Numbered from the stretch's first letter, positions 48,883 to 61,151 are shown. The stretch: DNA of 64,000 nucleotides from Prunus persica (GCF_000346465.2 NC_034014.1:3582027-3646026), one strand, 5' to 3'. Made by a program: numbers and translations. The notes: generated by a model not told the origin, from the letters alone.

Positions 48883-49049
48883 TAACCGCACTTACCAAAC
48901 CATCATAGTGCTTTGTTTATAAACAACTTTATAGGAGAGTGTAATTTCGATGTGGGATTTTCACAAAGCACACCTTAAAGAGGAAGCTTGGTTTATAATC
49001 ATTTGCAGTAATTTGCCAAGTGGGAAGTTTAGTTTGACTCGTTGAGTAT

Positions 49050-50422
49050 TCTGGGGTCTGACTCGGATGATGACTTTATCAGTATAGATGGAGGTATTGG
49101 GCATCCGCCAGAATGAAAGCCTTGTTGTCTTGTTTGATTGCAAAACGTCATTACTACTGAAGTAGTTTTTCTTGAGCTACTTATTGGAAAAGGATTTTGT
49201 TTTGTTTTCTTAATTTTCTTCTCTTGTTCTACAGATGGTTTTCCATTAGCAAGCAATCCAAGTTGGGAATATCTCAAGTGGCCAAGTACTTCAGTACGAA
49301 AGATCTGTTCGCTTTGTTGAAAATGGGTGTAAGTATGAAGAATACCAAAGCTATATGAAAATAGATGGAGGCAAATCAGATAAAATCACTGGCAAAGATG
49401 AGCCCAGGGCTATGAGCTTTCTCGCTTAGGGAAGGCTGATGAAGTTTGCAGTAAGAGGAAGAATATATTAGATCACTCTTATGGAAGCTTTGTATGGACG
49501 TGATTCTAAAGAAAAAAAATTCAAGACAATGCCCTGAAATCCGGCTTATCTCGATTCGTACCTTCTGTAAGTTCCAACGATAAGATTCTAAGTGCGGAGA
49601 GTTTGGTTCGCAGTCCCAGAGAAAGCCGTTTTCAGACTTTCTTTTAAAAGGAGATCCTGTGATGCAGAAGAAACCATTGAACAATGTAAGTATTCAAATA
49701 ATTCACTTTTCTTTGTACAGATAGAAAACTTAGAATATTGGGATTGATGTACATGTATATTATTGAACATTTCAATGATATATCCACAGGTCAATCAAAA
49801 AGGTTTCTGTATTGGCCTAGACCAGGATATATCATTCCATGTTGTAGAGTAGAGAAGCCGACTTTTTTCAGAATTGATTTATCTTGTTATGTTTTGTTTA
49901 TTATATTTTGGCAATATCTAATGATATTGCTATGCGCCTTGTTGCAGTTACCTACTTATCATGCTGCAATGTTTCTTGGTGATAGTGATGGAGAGGGGAT
50001 GAGTCTTGTAATGTATTTCAAAGTTTCTGAGAATTTTGATAAAGACGTCTCTCCTCAATTCCAGGACAGCATCAAGGTAACTTCATTTTCTATGCAAATT
50101 CATCCATTTGAATTCATCCATTTGGATAGGCATGTACTTTATTCTGACGTACTCTCCCTGATGGAAATGTGATCTTATGTTCTATTGGAACACTCAGTCT
50201 GTTGATATATTTGAATGATGCTTTTAGAAAATGGTCGACAATGAGACGAAAAAAGTTCAAGGATTTGCAAAGGGCTCCACTGCACCTTTTAGAGAAAGAC
50301 TAAAGATCTTGGCTGGGGTGGTAAATCTTGACGATCTCAGTCGGAGTTATGCTGAGAAAAAGCTTGTACATGCATATAATGACAAACCAGTTCTTTCACG
50401 CCCCCAGCACAATTTTTACAAG
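49050..50422 (+). pseudogene. DUF1336 (EDR2-like C-terminal) gene fragment, broken
   Basis: Pieces of a plant DUF1336 protein lie in order. Around 49057-49110 is an acidic segment (SDSDDDFISIDGG), and 49250-49430 encodes QVLQYESSVRFVENGCKYEE. At 49405-49690 the coding runs through several frames with stops (RLGKADEVCSKRKN, then LSRFVPSVSSNDKILSAESL). Near 49798-49855 is FLYWPRPGYIIP. Then come two intact exons, 49948-50076 (AAMFLGDSDGEGMSLVMYFK) and 50228-50422 ([26 protein letters not shown]). Exons between 49860 and 49948 and everything after the donor at 50423 are missing; the palindrome array begins 20 bp later. DUF1336 proteins are probably lipid- or membrane-related plant proteins of unclear role. 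Frameshifts plus missing exons make this a pseudogene. Confidence 0.8.
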
Positions 50423-50442
50423 GTAAACATTGAACATTTATG

Positions 50443-50640
50443 TTGCCGCGTACGGCTGTACTCTAAAGTATAGCCGCGCGGCTATACCTTTTAAATATTT
50501 TTTTTATAGCGTATAGCCGCGTGCGATACCTTTCAAATTATGGAGTATAGCCGAACGGCTATACTGTTAAAATATTCTTTTTATGGAGTATAGCCAGCTA
50601 TACTCTCTTTTAAAATATTCTATTTTACGAGTATACTCTT
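50443..50640. repeat. Palindrome array, second block
   Basis: Copies of the same motif at 50443 (degenerate), 50468-50487 (a perfect 20-bp palindrome with centre GCGC), 50511, 50545 and 50588 (shortened to 16 bp). Linkers are T-rich (TTTTAAATATT, TTAAAATATTC). The block starts directly after the truncated DUF1336 exon. Confidence 0.9.
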
Positions 50641-50828
50641 TAAATATAACAATAAAAATATGGATTTCACTGTAGCAAGCTGAGCCTTGAGATAATGAAT
50701 CAATTAGACATGGTATGTATTTACGTGTGTTGCATGAGTATGAGAAGTGATATAATGACGTTGCTTATCTTTTTAGGTGCCCCTTGTCATATTTCCTAAA
50801 TATATTCGGATAATTTTTTTTTCATATC

Positions 50829-50920
50829 AAATAATAATCAAAACATAATATTCGACTATATTTATTTATTTATTTTTTGACAAAAAAAATATTCAAATAT
50901 TATGTTTTGATTATTATTTT
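50829..50920. repeat. Short foldback repeat
   Basis: Arms 50829-50852 (AAATAATAATCAAAACATAA...) and 50897-50920 are inverted copies, with an AT-rich loop. Likely a small MITE remnant. Confidence 0.65.
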
Positions 50921-51451
50921 ATATAAAAAAAAATTAAAAAAAGGTCCACAAATATAGTTCATGTGTTTTTTGTTTTAGATGTAGGTCTTTTGACTTTTAT
51001 TACTCTTTTTATTGTGTCGATTTTACCCCTTAAGGTAAATAAGGAAAACATTGAAAATCTAAATTTAATGAATTATTTACTTGTAATTGAATTTCAGAAT
51101 TTAAATTTTGAATTCTTTCATTCATAATATTTACCTAATATATGGGTGAAATACAAATTAATCAATGAAAGTAAATACCCACATATTATATTAATCGAGT
51201 AGGCAAGCACCCACATAAAATTACGTACCTAACATATAGGTAAATAGTGTTCTTATTAACAACGAAAAAAATTGGTGATAAATCGTGTTACTCATCAGTC
51301 ATGAACATAAATTAGAATACCATCTATAAGTTAGGAACATAAATTAGAAGACTACCTATAAGTCAGATACAAAAAAAGACAAATAAAATTGTATGTTACC
51401 TATAAAAATACATTAAAAAAATAGTATTATTCATTGTCTAAAATATGAAAA

Positions 51452-51482
<31 letters not shown>

Positions 51483-51848
51483 TATATATATACCTAAGTA
51501 ATAGGACAATATACCTACATCATACGATAATATATTTATGAGAGTATATACTATACCTCTATCACAAGGTGAAATAAAAATAATTACCTACAACTTTTCA
51601 AAGAAAAGGAAAAGGAAAAGGAAAAGGAATCTTGTAACATGGAATGCCATGATCTTGGGTCATATTCAAAATCATTAGTATGAGGAGGCTTTGGAACTAT
51701 ATGTTGCAATGTGCAGATTGTCAATTGACCGTACAAGATCAACATTCTCTACCATAGGGTATATATAAATGAAGAAAAGAAGAAGAATTAAGAATAAATT
51801 GAGAAAGAAGAAGATAAAGATGAAGAACAAAAAAGAAAAACGTGCATG

Positions 51849-52213
51849 TAGGGTCTGTTTGGTATTTAATTTGAATACAACTTTTTAAACTCAAAAACAT
51901 AATTTGAGTCAAGAAAACTTGTTTGGTAGCCCTATTTTTAAAAACTCAAACTCAAGAACAACTAAAAAAACACCTCAATTATTAAAAACAAAAAAATATC
52001 TTTTTTTCTTTCTCTAAAAGTATTATTTTTTTCCAGTTTTTTTCTTCTTCTAACAATCCATAAGTTCTCAAATGTTTAAGATTTGAAAATAGTTTTCAAG
52101 TTGCATACCAAACAAGTTTTTGAATTTTAAAAATAGATTTAAGAACTCTTTTTTAAAAAAAAAAATCAAAATTTTTGAGTTCCCTATTTGAATAGAATAC
52201 CAAACGCCCCCTA
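51849..52213. mobile_element. TIR element (MITE), hAT-like ends
   Basis: The left end TAGGGTCTGTTTGGTATT and right end AATACCAAACGCCCCCTA are imperfect inverted repeats. The GTTTGGT motif at both ends is common in plant hAT-type MITEs. No coding and no clear TSD. Confidence 0.65.
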
Positions 52214-53740
52214 ATAAGCTAAATTCAAGGAGAAATTATATCTCCAAAATAATAAATAATCCTAAAAGTATGTGCGATAATAAAATCCACGTTAAATAGG
52301 AATTTGTAGAAGTCAAGGAAAAAAAAATTGAAGGTCCGACCGTTACATTCAAAATGTAATTATTCCTTTAATTGTACATGAAGAACTCTAATCATTAATG
52401 GCCTATAAATCGTCATCTTACCCGATTTAGACAATGGAGGTATAATAGGAACATAAAATTTTAATTGAAATCAATTAAATACAAAAGTTTGAATCAATAT
52501 GTCAAAAATGGAATGTAATCTACGTGACAAATTAGTTAAAGAACTTATATAAATAAGCAATAATTCGAGGACTAGATCCAAACTATTGTTTGAATTTTTT
52601 AACCTCTATCAATTTTTCTATTTTTAAAAAAAAAAAGTAGATAAATTGATCACACCGAAAATTTCATTATAAATTTCCGAACATTTTTTAAATTCTCATA
52701 ATTTCTTTAACAGTTTTATCGATATGAATGTTTTCTGGATATTTTAACCAATATTTTCAAAGTTTAATTAATTTATTTCAGCCACAAGAATTCATTATTA
52801 TACAATGCATTTGGATGATTGCCACCAATTTGACATAAGATGCCATATGATTTAATAAAAGAAGAAAAGGAGACGGGACCCACTTAATTTAGTTTGCAAA
52901 CAGAAAGGCGGACCCACCCAAAGGAAAGTAGCTCCCACCCAGTCCAAGTCCCAACCGCAATGAACTCCCAGACAGCAATGTCCAAAAATTTCCTCCCGAA
53001 TCAACGGTAAGATGTCGAAATTTAAAATGACGCAACACAACGGGGGACCAAGGTACTAGCATGGGGCCCATCGCAGTCCCACACCCTTCCCATCGGTGGC
53101 CACCGTTGGATCAAATCAGAAAGCATCGCCCTCAATGCTGATCACACACAGGCAGTTATAAATTCATTAATCAATTTTTTTTGAAATATTTAGTGATATA
53201 CCTATTTCTAACACTAATATTATAAATAAATCATACACAATTGAATTTCTATAAACAAACCCAAAAAAATCCCAAAAATGACAGCTGACTTTATTAAATT
53301 TAATATTAATTATTAAATTACTTGATGCCCTATTAAGTGTTTTGGGTATTTTTATGAGACTTTAGAGTTGAGTTTGTTTTAAGAAATTAATGGCAGTTTT
53401 GTAATTTATAAGAAGTTAAAAGCTTTTTTTGTTATATAATAAATGAACTTTGAGTGTATTTTAAAGTCTATTTCATATAAAGTATTTTTATAATTTAGGC
53501 TCCAAAATCTCCTTTTTTGTTTTCATTAACTAATATATTCACGCTCCCAAACAAAATAACAAATCCACCACCCCCCCTCTCTCTCTCTCATTTTATTTGT
53601 CAGAAAAAATGAGACTCAGAAATCTGAACGAGACCGCTCTCTCTGTACTCTGTGTGTCGCTAAGTTAGTAGGAAGGGCGAGTTACTGAGTGAGCCGAGCT
53701 GAGCCGAGCCGCATTGAGTTAGCTACCTGCCTAAGTAGCC

Positions 53741-56700
53741 ATGGCTGCAGCGCTGGAGTGCTGGTCGAGCCGAGCGAGTACGGATGAGGACATGGTGGAG
53801 CAGGTACTGATGCGGACGCAGGACAGATCGGAGGGGGCGACGTCGGAGCCGGAGAGCTCGGCAGGTGCCGGAGTGAAGGAGTCGTCGGCGATGCAGAAGA
53901 GGCTGCAGAAGCTGAGCCGGAACGTATCCGAGGCTATCGCGTCGCTCAAGAACTCGCTGAATCTCGACTCGACAAGTGACTCGGCGACGGCGCCGTTTAA
54001 CAAAATCGAGAGCTCTAGGAAGTTAGTGTGGGGCAGTGTTGTTCGGAACCTCACGCAGCTCTACCCTGGCAGTCAGCTCCCGGAGAAGCTCGTCTCCAAC
54101 ATTCGCAAGCATTACGATTCTTTGCCCCTCAGGTTTTGAAAGCTTTTAGTTTATATTGAATCGTTTTTGAATCTATAGTTAGTTGTGAGTTTTTCTTGTT
54201 TGGTTTTGCAACATTTTTTGAGCAGCCAAACATACGATTTGGGCTGTGTTATTGCTTATTTTACTTATTTGGTGATGATGGTTTTTCTATATGTGTTGAA
54301 CAGTTATGCTCAGGCGGGATTCGAGATGAAAGAAGTGTTTCTTCATATAAAATTGATAGAGCAGGCATCAGTGGAGGGCCATCCTGCCATGTTGATTCAA
54401 GAGGTGTCTGAAAATGAGACTCAGGGCTCTGTATTCAAGCTCACATTTGCTTGTAATTCTTCGATTTCATGGCCGGTGATGTCCAGTGCACTTGATAGTG
54501 AGTCGATTTGCTACAAGAAGATACAGATCTTTGAGAAGAAAGGGTGTACGATTGGAGTTGTTCTTCTTCTGGTCGAAGGCGGGGAAGAGAAGTTGTTCAG
54601 AAATCGGATTGAAATTGCTTTGAAGTCAGCCATAAAGAAGCCCAAACCTAGCACAGTGAAGCTCCCATTTGGACTATGTGGTTGTCAAGAAGAGAATACT
54701 AAGGGGAGAGAGGTGGGAGATATTGAAGAGGACATTGGTGAGCAAAATTATAGGAACGGAGTTGATATTTCTAGCCAAAAGATTCAACTTCCCAACCCTC
54801 TACCCACTTCGTCATTCGTTGTATCCGTAGATGAATGGCAGACAATACAATCTGGTGGGGATGAGATGGGGAAGTGGCTGTTGAACTCTGATAATCTTGA
54901 CTTTGTTGATCAGATTGGACCCACTTCATATAAGGGAGTTTACAAGGGGAAAAAGGTTGGAATTGAGAAGCTTAAAGGGTGTGACAAGGGAAATTCTTAT
55001 GACTTTGAGCTCCGAAGAGATCTTTTGGAGCTCATGACATGTGGGAACAAGAACATTCTGCAGTTTTATGGCGTTTGCATTGATGAAAATCATGGGTTGT
55101 GCGTTGTGACAAAGTTGATGGAAGGTGGATCAGTATATGACATGATGCTTAAAAGCAAGAAGCTTCAGATTAAGGACATATTAAGGATTGCGGTTGATGT
55201 AGCAGAGGGGATCAAGTTCATGAATGACCACGGCGTTGCATATAGAGACCTCAATACACAGCGTATCTTATTAGATCGACACGGGAATGCTTGCTTAGGT
55301 GACATGGGTATAGTAGCTGCTTGCAAAAGTGTTGGTGAGGCTACGGAGTATGAGACTGATGGATACAGGTGGCTAGCTCCCGAGGTTAGTACGATGCAAT
55401 GAACTAATAGATAATAGAGCTAGGACTCATCAAGGATCCTGGTATTTTTATTTCAGAAGTTGAGCTAGCCCTTTAGACCACATTTTGCACAACTATAGCT
55501 ATAGTGTCATTCCATGCATTTTCTACTTCAAACCAGTTAGAATGAGTTCTTCCATGGCTACAAACCTTTAATCCTGTCAAATTGCATCTTCAAAAGCTTT
55601 GGGGACAAATTTACATTGCTCCATTTCCATATACATTGCATACCCAATTGTGCCATAAACTAAATTCACTTCTGTTGCTGTTGTTCCAAGGACTTGCTGA
55701 TAGGATCGAATTGCAGATAATATAGACATTATTTTGCTACTGCAACTTTACCTGCATAGAGCTTCCCAGCATGCAAGATCTGATTTCGTTTCTATGGATA
55801 AAATGTGTGTTAGGTTCACTAGCACTCATAGTAGATTCAATGTATCTAATTCAACTTTTCAGGATCAGTCCATTTTGCATTTTCACTAAAGACACTTTAT
55901 GTCACTTATCCCGACATTATTGATTGAGCATGCCTAACATGTCTTCATAATTGTTGATACTTTACATTTCAATATACTGTTTACCTTTATCTTAGCACTC
56001 CTCTCCCATAAAACTTTGCCTAACCACTTTTATGCATTCCACTAAATAAATCAGCTTAGCTGCAACCTTATAGTAGTGCTATTTTCAGCAATACAGGTAT
56101 TATGTGCGGAGCCCACAAAATGGAGCTTTTAAGTTTTTTAGCATGATCATAATTCAAGGATTATAGCCTTTCCAGATCAATTTTTTGATGCCATTCTATA
56201 AACCCATGTTTTATCTAACTTTTATTAGCTTCTGATAATAATTGGATGCTGCTACACACTCTGTGTATAAGATACTTGATGATGAAAATAAATTATTTTA
56301 AGGTTGTTTGTTTAAAATGCTTTGACTTAGGTCAGGGGAAATGCGGATGCAAATCACTTAGAACAGAATGATTCTTTTTTTTCTCTTTCGGCAAGTTTGG
56401 CCTCTTGGGACCACCTTTTGTCACTTTCACTTTTATATATTATATACAGATCTGAATAACTCCAAAATGCTTGAGAAATGTGGTATCACTGTACATTAAA
56501 ATAGAACTTAAACTTGAAGTTGTTCTTCCTTATAATATATTGTGGCTCGTCTGTGATTTGAAGTAATTGTATTCAAGCTGTTCAGCATACTAGGTGGCAT
56601 CTTTTATTCACCTAAGTTATGCCAGTTCTTTGTTTATCTCATTATTTGTTATCTGAAGACTTAAAATAACAGATATGGTATTTACTATTTTCTTTCATCT

Positions 56701-57010
56701 TTTTGGTTGCACACAGATCATTGCTGGTGATCCAGAGAGTGTTAGTGAGACATGGATGAGTAATGTGTATAGTTTTGGGATGGTAATTTGGGAGATGGTG
56801 ACTGGTGAGGCAGCCTATGCCACATGTTCACCGGTCCAAGCAGCCGTTGGCATAGCCGCTTGTGGCCTTAGACCTGAGATCCCAAAGGACTGTCCACAAA
56901 TGCTGAAGTCCCTGATGACCAAGTGCTGGAACAATAGCCCATCAAAGCGCCCTCAATTCTCTGAAATTTTATCGACACTGCTGCGAACCAACAACAACAG
57001 TAATAGGTGA
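53741..57010 (+). CDS. DUF1221-type protein kinase with degenerate catalytic motifs
   Basis: Three exons (53741-54132, 54304-55384, 56717-57010) give 588 residues. The N-terminal half (about 20-230, from MQKRLQKLSRNVSEAIASLK) is the plant DUF1221 region. The TKL-like kinase domain covers about 322-580. Its key residues are altered: the lysine strand reads VGIEKLKG, so the usual VAxK lysine is Glu with a Lys next to it. HRDLxxxN reads YRDLNTQRI, with His to Tyr and Asn to Arg. DFG is DMG, and the glycine loop is weak (IGPTSYKGVYKG). The activation segment GYRWLAPE and the C-lobe are normal. The catalytic Asp and DMG Asp remain, but metal-binding Asn is lost, so activity should be poor or absent. 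I recall the same unusual motifs in plant orthologues (Arabidopsis At5g41730/At1g64300 group), so this is a family feature, not local decay. The role is unknown. Confidence 0.88.
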
Positions 57011-59363
57011 GCATCCTCGGCTACTTCTAGTATATCAATACTACTCATGTAAAAGTTAAAACTACCCCTACTTAGGGAAGTAATCCACGCTCAATGTAGA
57101 TGCAGAAAAGCTTAATTGTGTAGCTGAAATGAAGAAAAATCTTCTTTCATCTTCCAACGGAAAGAGATCTCTCTCTGATTCTATAAAAGAAAAGAAAAAA
57201 AGGAAAAAAAAAAATTGTATATTTTCTTGTGTTCCTTTAGGATGTGTGTGTGTTATGATTTCGGTGGTGGGAATATTGAATTCATTTACGATTAACTTTA
57301 TGTTTAATAATAGAACTTGAGAAAGTATGAGGGGCACGAGATTGTCTGTCGGGCCTAAGAGCTGTGTGAGAAGGTGATGGAACTTAGACGCTATCTTTTT
57401 TGTTTTTGTTTTTTTTTTTGTCTGTAACGTTATTCATGTTATGTCCCAAAAGAAAAGAAAAGGTTGTCTTCTCTTTTATGAACTAGCCGAGGGTCCCAAG
57501 GGGGGTGTATGGACATCTTGTTTTAGGGTTTAGGGGAAATATCAATTAAAGTATGGACATCTTGTTTTTTTGGTCCCATGAAAAAAGAATCATCAGGGGA
57601 AATATCAATTAAGTATTCATATATTGAAATTTTTTTTTTTTGGAAAGAAATGAAGGAAATTAATAGAAAAATTTGCAAATTTATAAAGAAATTTAAGGAT
57701 ATGTTTTATGTTGTGAGAATATCCTGCATTGAAAAACTAACAAACTTTAAAAGGGCTTATAAGAAGTTGGACTATTCTCCCATTACCAATTGATTTTGGG
57801 GTGGAAGTTTCAAGGATCGAGGCATGAGGTTTAGAGCACTCCTCACATCCAATACGAAGCACCTGATGTTAACTAGCTGTTTCAAATTTTTTTTTTTCAT
57901 GTAATGTTTTAAATGTATTTAAATTTGTTTTTTTAAACAAAATTATATATATATAAATTTCTTCAAAAAATCTAAAATATCTATAAATTTCTTCAAAAAA
58001 TTTCACACTCATTTCTTTCCACATTTCCTTAAACAATACATAGTAGTGGAATGTATGAGTGTTGTAGTATCATAGTTTTTCTCAAAATAATAAAATATAT
58101 AGGACAATTCTGCATCATTAGGGTTGACAATGGGTCGTGTCGTGTCAAGATTATATACGTGTTAGGAATGCTCAACCTAAACTCGACCTGTTTAATAAAC
58201 GTATCATGCACGGGTTGACCCGTTAAGTTTTCGTGCGGATTTCGAGTCGTGTCGAGTTGACCCGCTAAGTGATAGCAACTAAAAGACATTTAAAAAAAAA
58301 ATAGAAAAATGAAGAACAAACAAATAAACGGGTTAGTGGGTTGGTGGGTTACACATGTATTTTAGCGGGTTGGCGGGTTGACCTAAAATTCACCCGTTTA
58401 TTAAACAGGTCATGATGGGTTGACCCGAAAATGACCCGAATTTTAATCTTGCGGGTTGAACCCTCTAAATTCTTGTACGAGTTTTGAATTGTGTAATGTG
58501 TTGTGCCCGAAATTGCCACTCCATGCATGGCTGGAGATATAAAAATTTAACCATACACTATACTTTAAAATAACAATATTTTAGAGTGCTAAATTGTAGC
58601 CATTCATTTTGCCTATAGCCCATAATTGAAGATGACCTTATTGACAAACTAGACGTTGAAAGGTCAACTGAGGTGGAGAAACTACCTGCTTTAAAAAGAC
58701 AAGATACATCAAAGTGAGATTTCAGCTACGCAAAGAGTTACAAAATTTTAATAATGTAGTTTCTCAAACAAAATAAATTAAAATTAAAATTAAAATTCTT
58801 ACATGTTATGCTATATATACACACATCAAGTATGACTTCTGAAACGAATTAGCCAAAACATGAATTAATATATCAAGTGTTTTATCATAATAGAACATAG
58901 TATACTGTACGAATTATCTATATATATAAAGCAAAAGGCAGAGAATGGTGAAACATTCAAAATACCAGAAAATGCCCTTTGTTAATTCAAACATTAAGAA
59001 TTGAAATTATTAATTAAATGAGGATAATATGGTAAATTCACATTTTTTAATATCAAAAAAATTAAAATTAAAAACAAAATAAGATAATAGGTCCTACTTT
59101 TATGGAACATAACTACCCTATTATCTTTTATTAATTCTAAAAATAAAATAAAAAAGAAAAAGAAAACCAATTGGCACATGCGTGAGCATGTGTCAAGGGG
59201 CTAGTATATATAAAAGCAGAATAATTTTGACACGTGTTCGTTTTAATAAGCAAATTGAATCCTTGTATAATTAACATGTTTTACTCAAAGGCATTAATCA
59301 TGATGTGTCTTCTATCTTTCTTCATTTTTCTCGAAGAGGTATTTGGAACAACGTTTTTTTTAG
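57011..59363. other. Intergenic with one MITE
   Basis: The left part is the kinase 3' UTR. The rest is AT-rich without a gene, apart from the TIR element at 58121-58522. Confidence 0.4.
58121..58522. mobile_element. MITE rich in GGGTTGACCCG motifs
   Basis: The left part has TTGACCCGTTAAG and GTCGAGTTGACCCGCT; the right part has their inverse (AGCGGGTTGGCGGGTTGACC, GGGTTGACCCG). Ends are GGGTTGACAATGGGTCGTGT and, in inverse, GGAGTGGCAATTTCGGGC. Elements of this kind are common in dicots and usually assigned to hAT. No coding. Confidence 0.6.
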
Positions 59364-59720
59364 CATAAATGCTTCAATCCTGTAGAATATCCAGATGCAA
59401 ATTTCTTTGGTGTAATTGACACGAATAATGGGGTTTATAAGACAAATCCCAAACTCAATGATCAACTTGAGTTGATTAAATCTAACGTTCAGAAGTTGCT
59501 TACCCGATTAAGTTTTAAAGCTTCTGGTGGACTGTTGTATGCTCAGGGAACGCGAGTATTAGACAAAAACAATATTTATGCTTCGATTCAAGGCCCATGG
59601 GATCTTTCTAGTATATATTGTAAGAAGTGTCTTGAGGTTGGAATAAGCGAACTTTTACATCGCAGTTATAAAATGAGAGGTGAACGCACTATTTATGGAA
59701 GTTGTTACACCAAATTTTAG
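59364..59720 (+). pseudogene. DUF26 (Gnk2-type cysteine-rich) gene fragment
   Basis: An open segment of 118 codons ends at a TAG at 59718; an in-frame stop lies directly before it (59361). The protein resembles one DUF26 domain of secreted cysteine-rich repeat proteins or CRK receptor kinases: a hydrophobic strand SGGLLYAQGTRVLD, then GPWDLSSIYCKKCLEVGI, and GERTIYGSCYTKF near the end. The family C-x8-C-x2-C motif has lost its first Cys (Gly/Trp there instead). There is no signal peptide, no second domain and no kinase, so it is probably a gene remnant. Confidence 0.6.
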
Positions 59721-59870
59721 AATATGTTTTTTTTTTTTTTTTTTTGAGAATGTCAAGTCTCAAATTTATTCCAGAAACGGTGATAAACTATTCTCATCAC
59801 AATGTTTGTAAATGCTAGTTATGATAATCAAACAATATTTTCAATTGGTTTTCTATGCTTAATTTCGGAA

Positions 59871-60530
59871 AAGTTATTTTCACAAATGGTTCATGAGGTT
59901 TACAAAATTATCACTTTTGGTCTTTTATGTTTTCTTGTGACATGTTGGTCCTAAGTAGGGATGAGCGCTCAAACTGGAAAACCAAGCTGAATTGGGCCGA
60001 AAAAATGGGAAAAATTGGGTTGACCAAAAATCAGATCGGACTGATTTGGTATGGTTCTAGTTTCGGTTCTTGTAGTGAAAAAACAATACATGCCCGACTT
60101 TTTTTAATTTTTTTAAATAAAATAGTTAAGCAAATGTTTAATTTCTAAGCCCATAACTAGTTATTGGGGAAAAATTAGTTATGGTTGCTTAATCGACGTG
60201 GTGTGGTGTCATTGGTCATATGTGCTCCACTTATGTGTTACAAAATCAATTTAAGAAAATTTTGGACGAAACCTAACAACATAGACTAATTTATGTATGC
60301 AGAGTAACCTTAAGTACCAACCATGTCGCCAACAAGGTCTAACCCAATAAAAAATGACCTTGATTTGCATATCAGAGGTCTCCGGTTCAAATCCCCACGA
60401 CATCATAGTTTTGTGTGTGTCCCTTGTAGTTTAGACTATTGCTTGTACTAAAAAAAAAGTACCATGTAAAAAAAAAACATAAATGACTAATGGTGATAAT
60501 TTTGTAAACCTCAACGATCATTTGTGAAAA
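59871..60530. mobile_element. Foldback element related to the MITE at 45.7 kb, with nested insertions
   Basis: Arms of about 50 bp: left 59871-59925 (TTATTTTCACAAATGG, then GAGGTTTACAAAATTATCAC) and right 60490-60530 in inverse. The sequence type (REPEAT of TCACAAA..GTCC..GAGGTTTAC) is the same as in the Mutator-type MITE at 45696-46454. It contains a SINE and, at about 59955-60090, a further segment starting TAGGGATGAGCGC that may be another insertion. Confidence 0.65.
60326..60457 (+). mobile_element. SINE inside the foldback element
   Basis: The insert has a B box GGTTCAAATCC (60384-60394), a GTGTGTGT segment and an A tail. Flanks agtaccaaccatg (60313-60325) and agtaccatg (60458-60466) look like an imperfect target duplication. 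It resembles, but is not the same as, the SINE at 24413. Confidence 0.6.
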
Positions 60531-60672
60531 TAACCATTTACAAAATAATAGAAGATATTCAAATTTTCAATAATAATCATATTTATTACATTTAACAATT
60601 ATTTATATTTATTTCATTATGCCTAAGCTATAATTAACCATAATTATTATGCATTACACATGTCGATTACTG

Positions 60673-61151
60673 TAAGGCCCCGTTTGATTAATGGGAAAGG
60701 AGGCTTGAGAATGAGAATTTAATTGCTTTCCCATGTTTGGTAAGGCATGAGAAATGGTTCCTTGATACATGGGAAAATAAGGGGAAAAATGAAGCCCTCC
60801 TCTTTACTTGGGTTTTGTTTTCCCTCATCATGGGAAAGTTTGAGAAAATGAGCCAACATTCAATGCACAATTTTCATGACTATTTTATCCCTATGAAAAA
60901 TTTATAATTACAACGTATTATTAAATGCATTTTTTTATTTGATTTAATATGGGTATAATTGAGAAATTATACAAACTTTGTTTTTCATTCATACTCAAAA
61001 CAAACATGGGAAAGGAAAAAAAGTGAAATCTCCCAGTTATTTTTTCAACATTACCAAACATGGGAAATGAATCTTTTATTTTCATTCCTTGGAAAATAAC
61101 ATGGAAAATAATTTTCCCTCAAATCCATTCCATGAACCAAATAGAACCTAA
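60673..61151. mobile_element. TIR element (MITE) upstream of E1 gene
   Basis: Left end TAAGGCCCCGTTTGATTAATGG and right end in inverse (CCATGAACCAAATAGAACCTA). Inner arms with CATGGGAAA/TTTCCCATG repeat in both orientations. No coding. Confidence 0.6.

Larger units (their letters stand above)
50641..53740. other. Intergenic with small elements
   Basis: No gene seen. It contains a foldback of about 90 bp, a TIR element (both listed separately), an A-run followed by (CA)n and (TA)n at about 51449-51492, and a short AAAAGG repeat at 51603-51628. The right end (53570-53740) is the CT-rich leader of the kinase gene. Confidence 0.45.
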
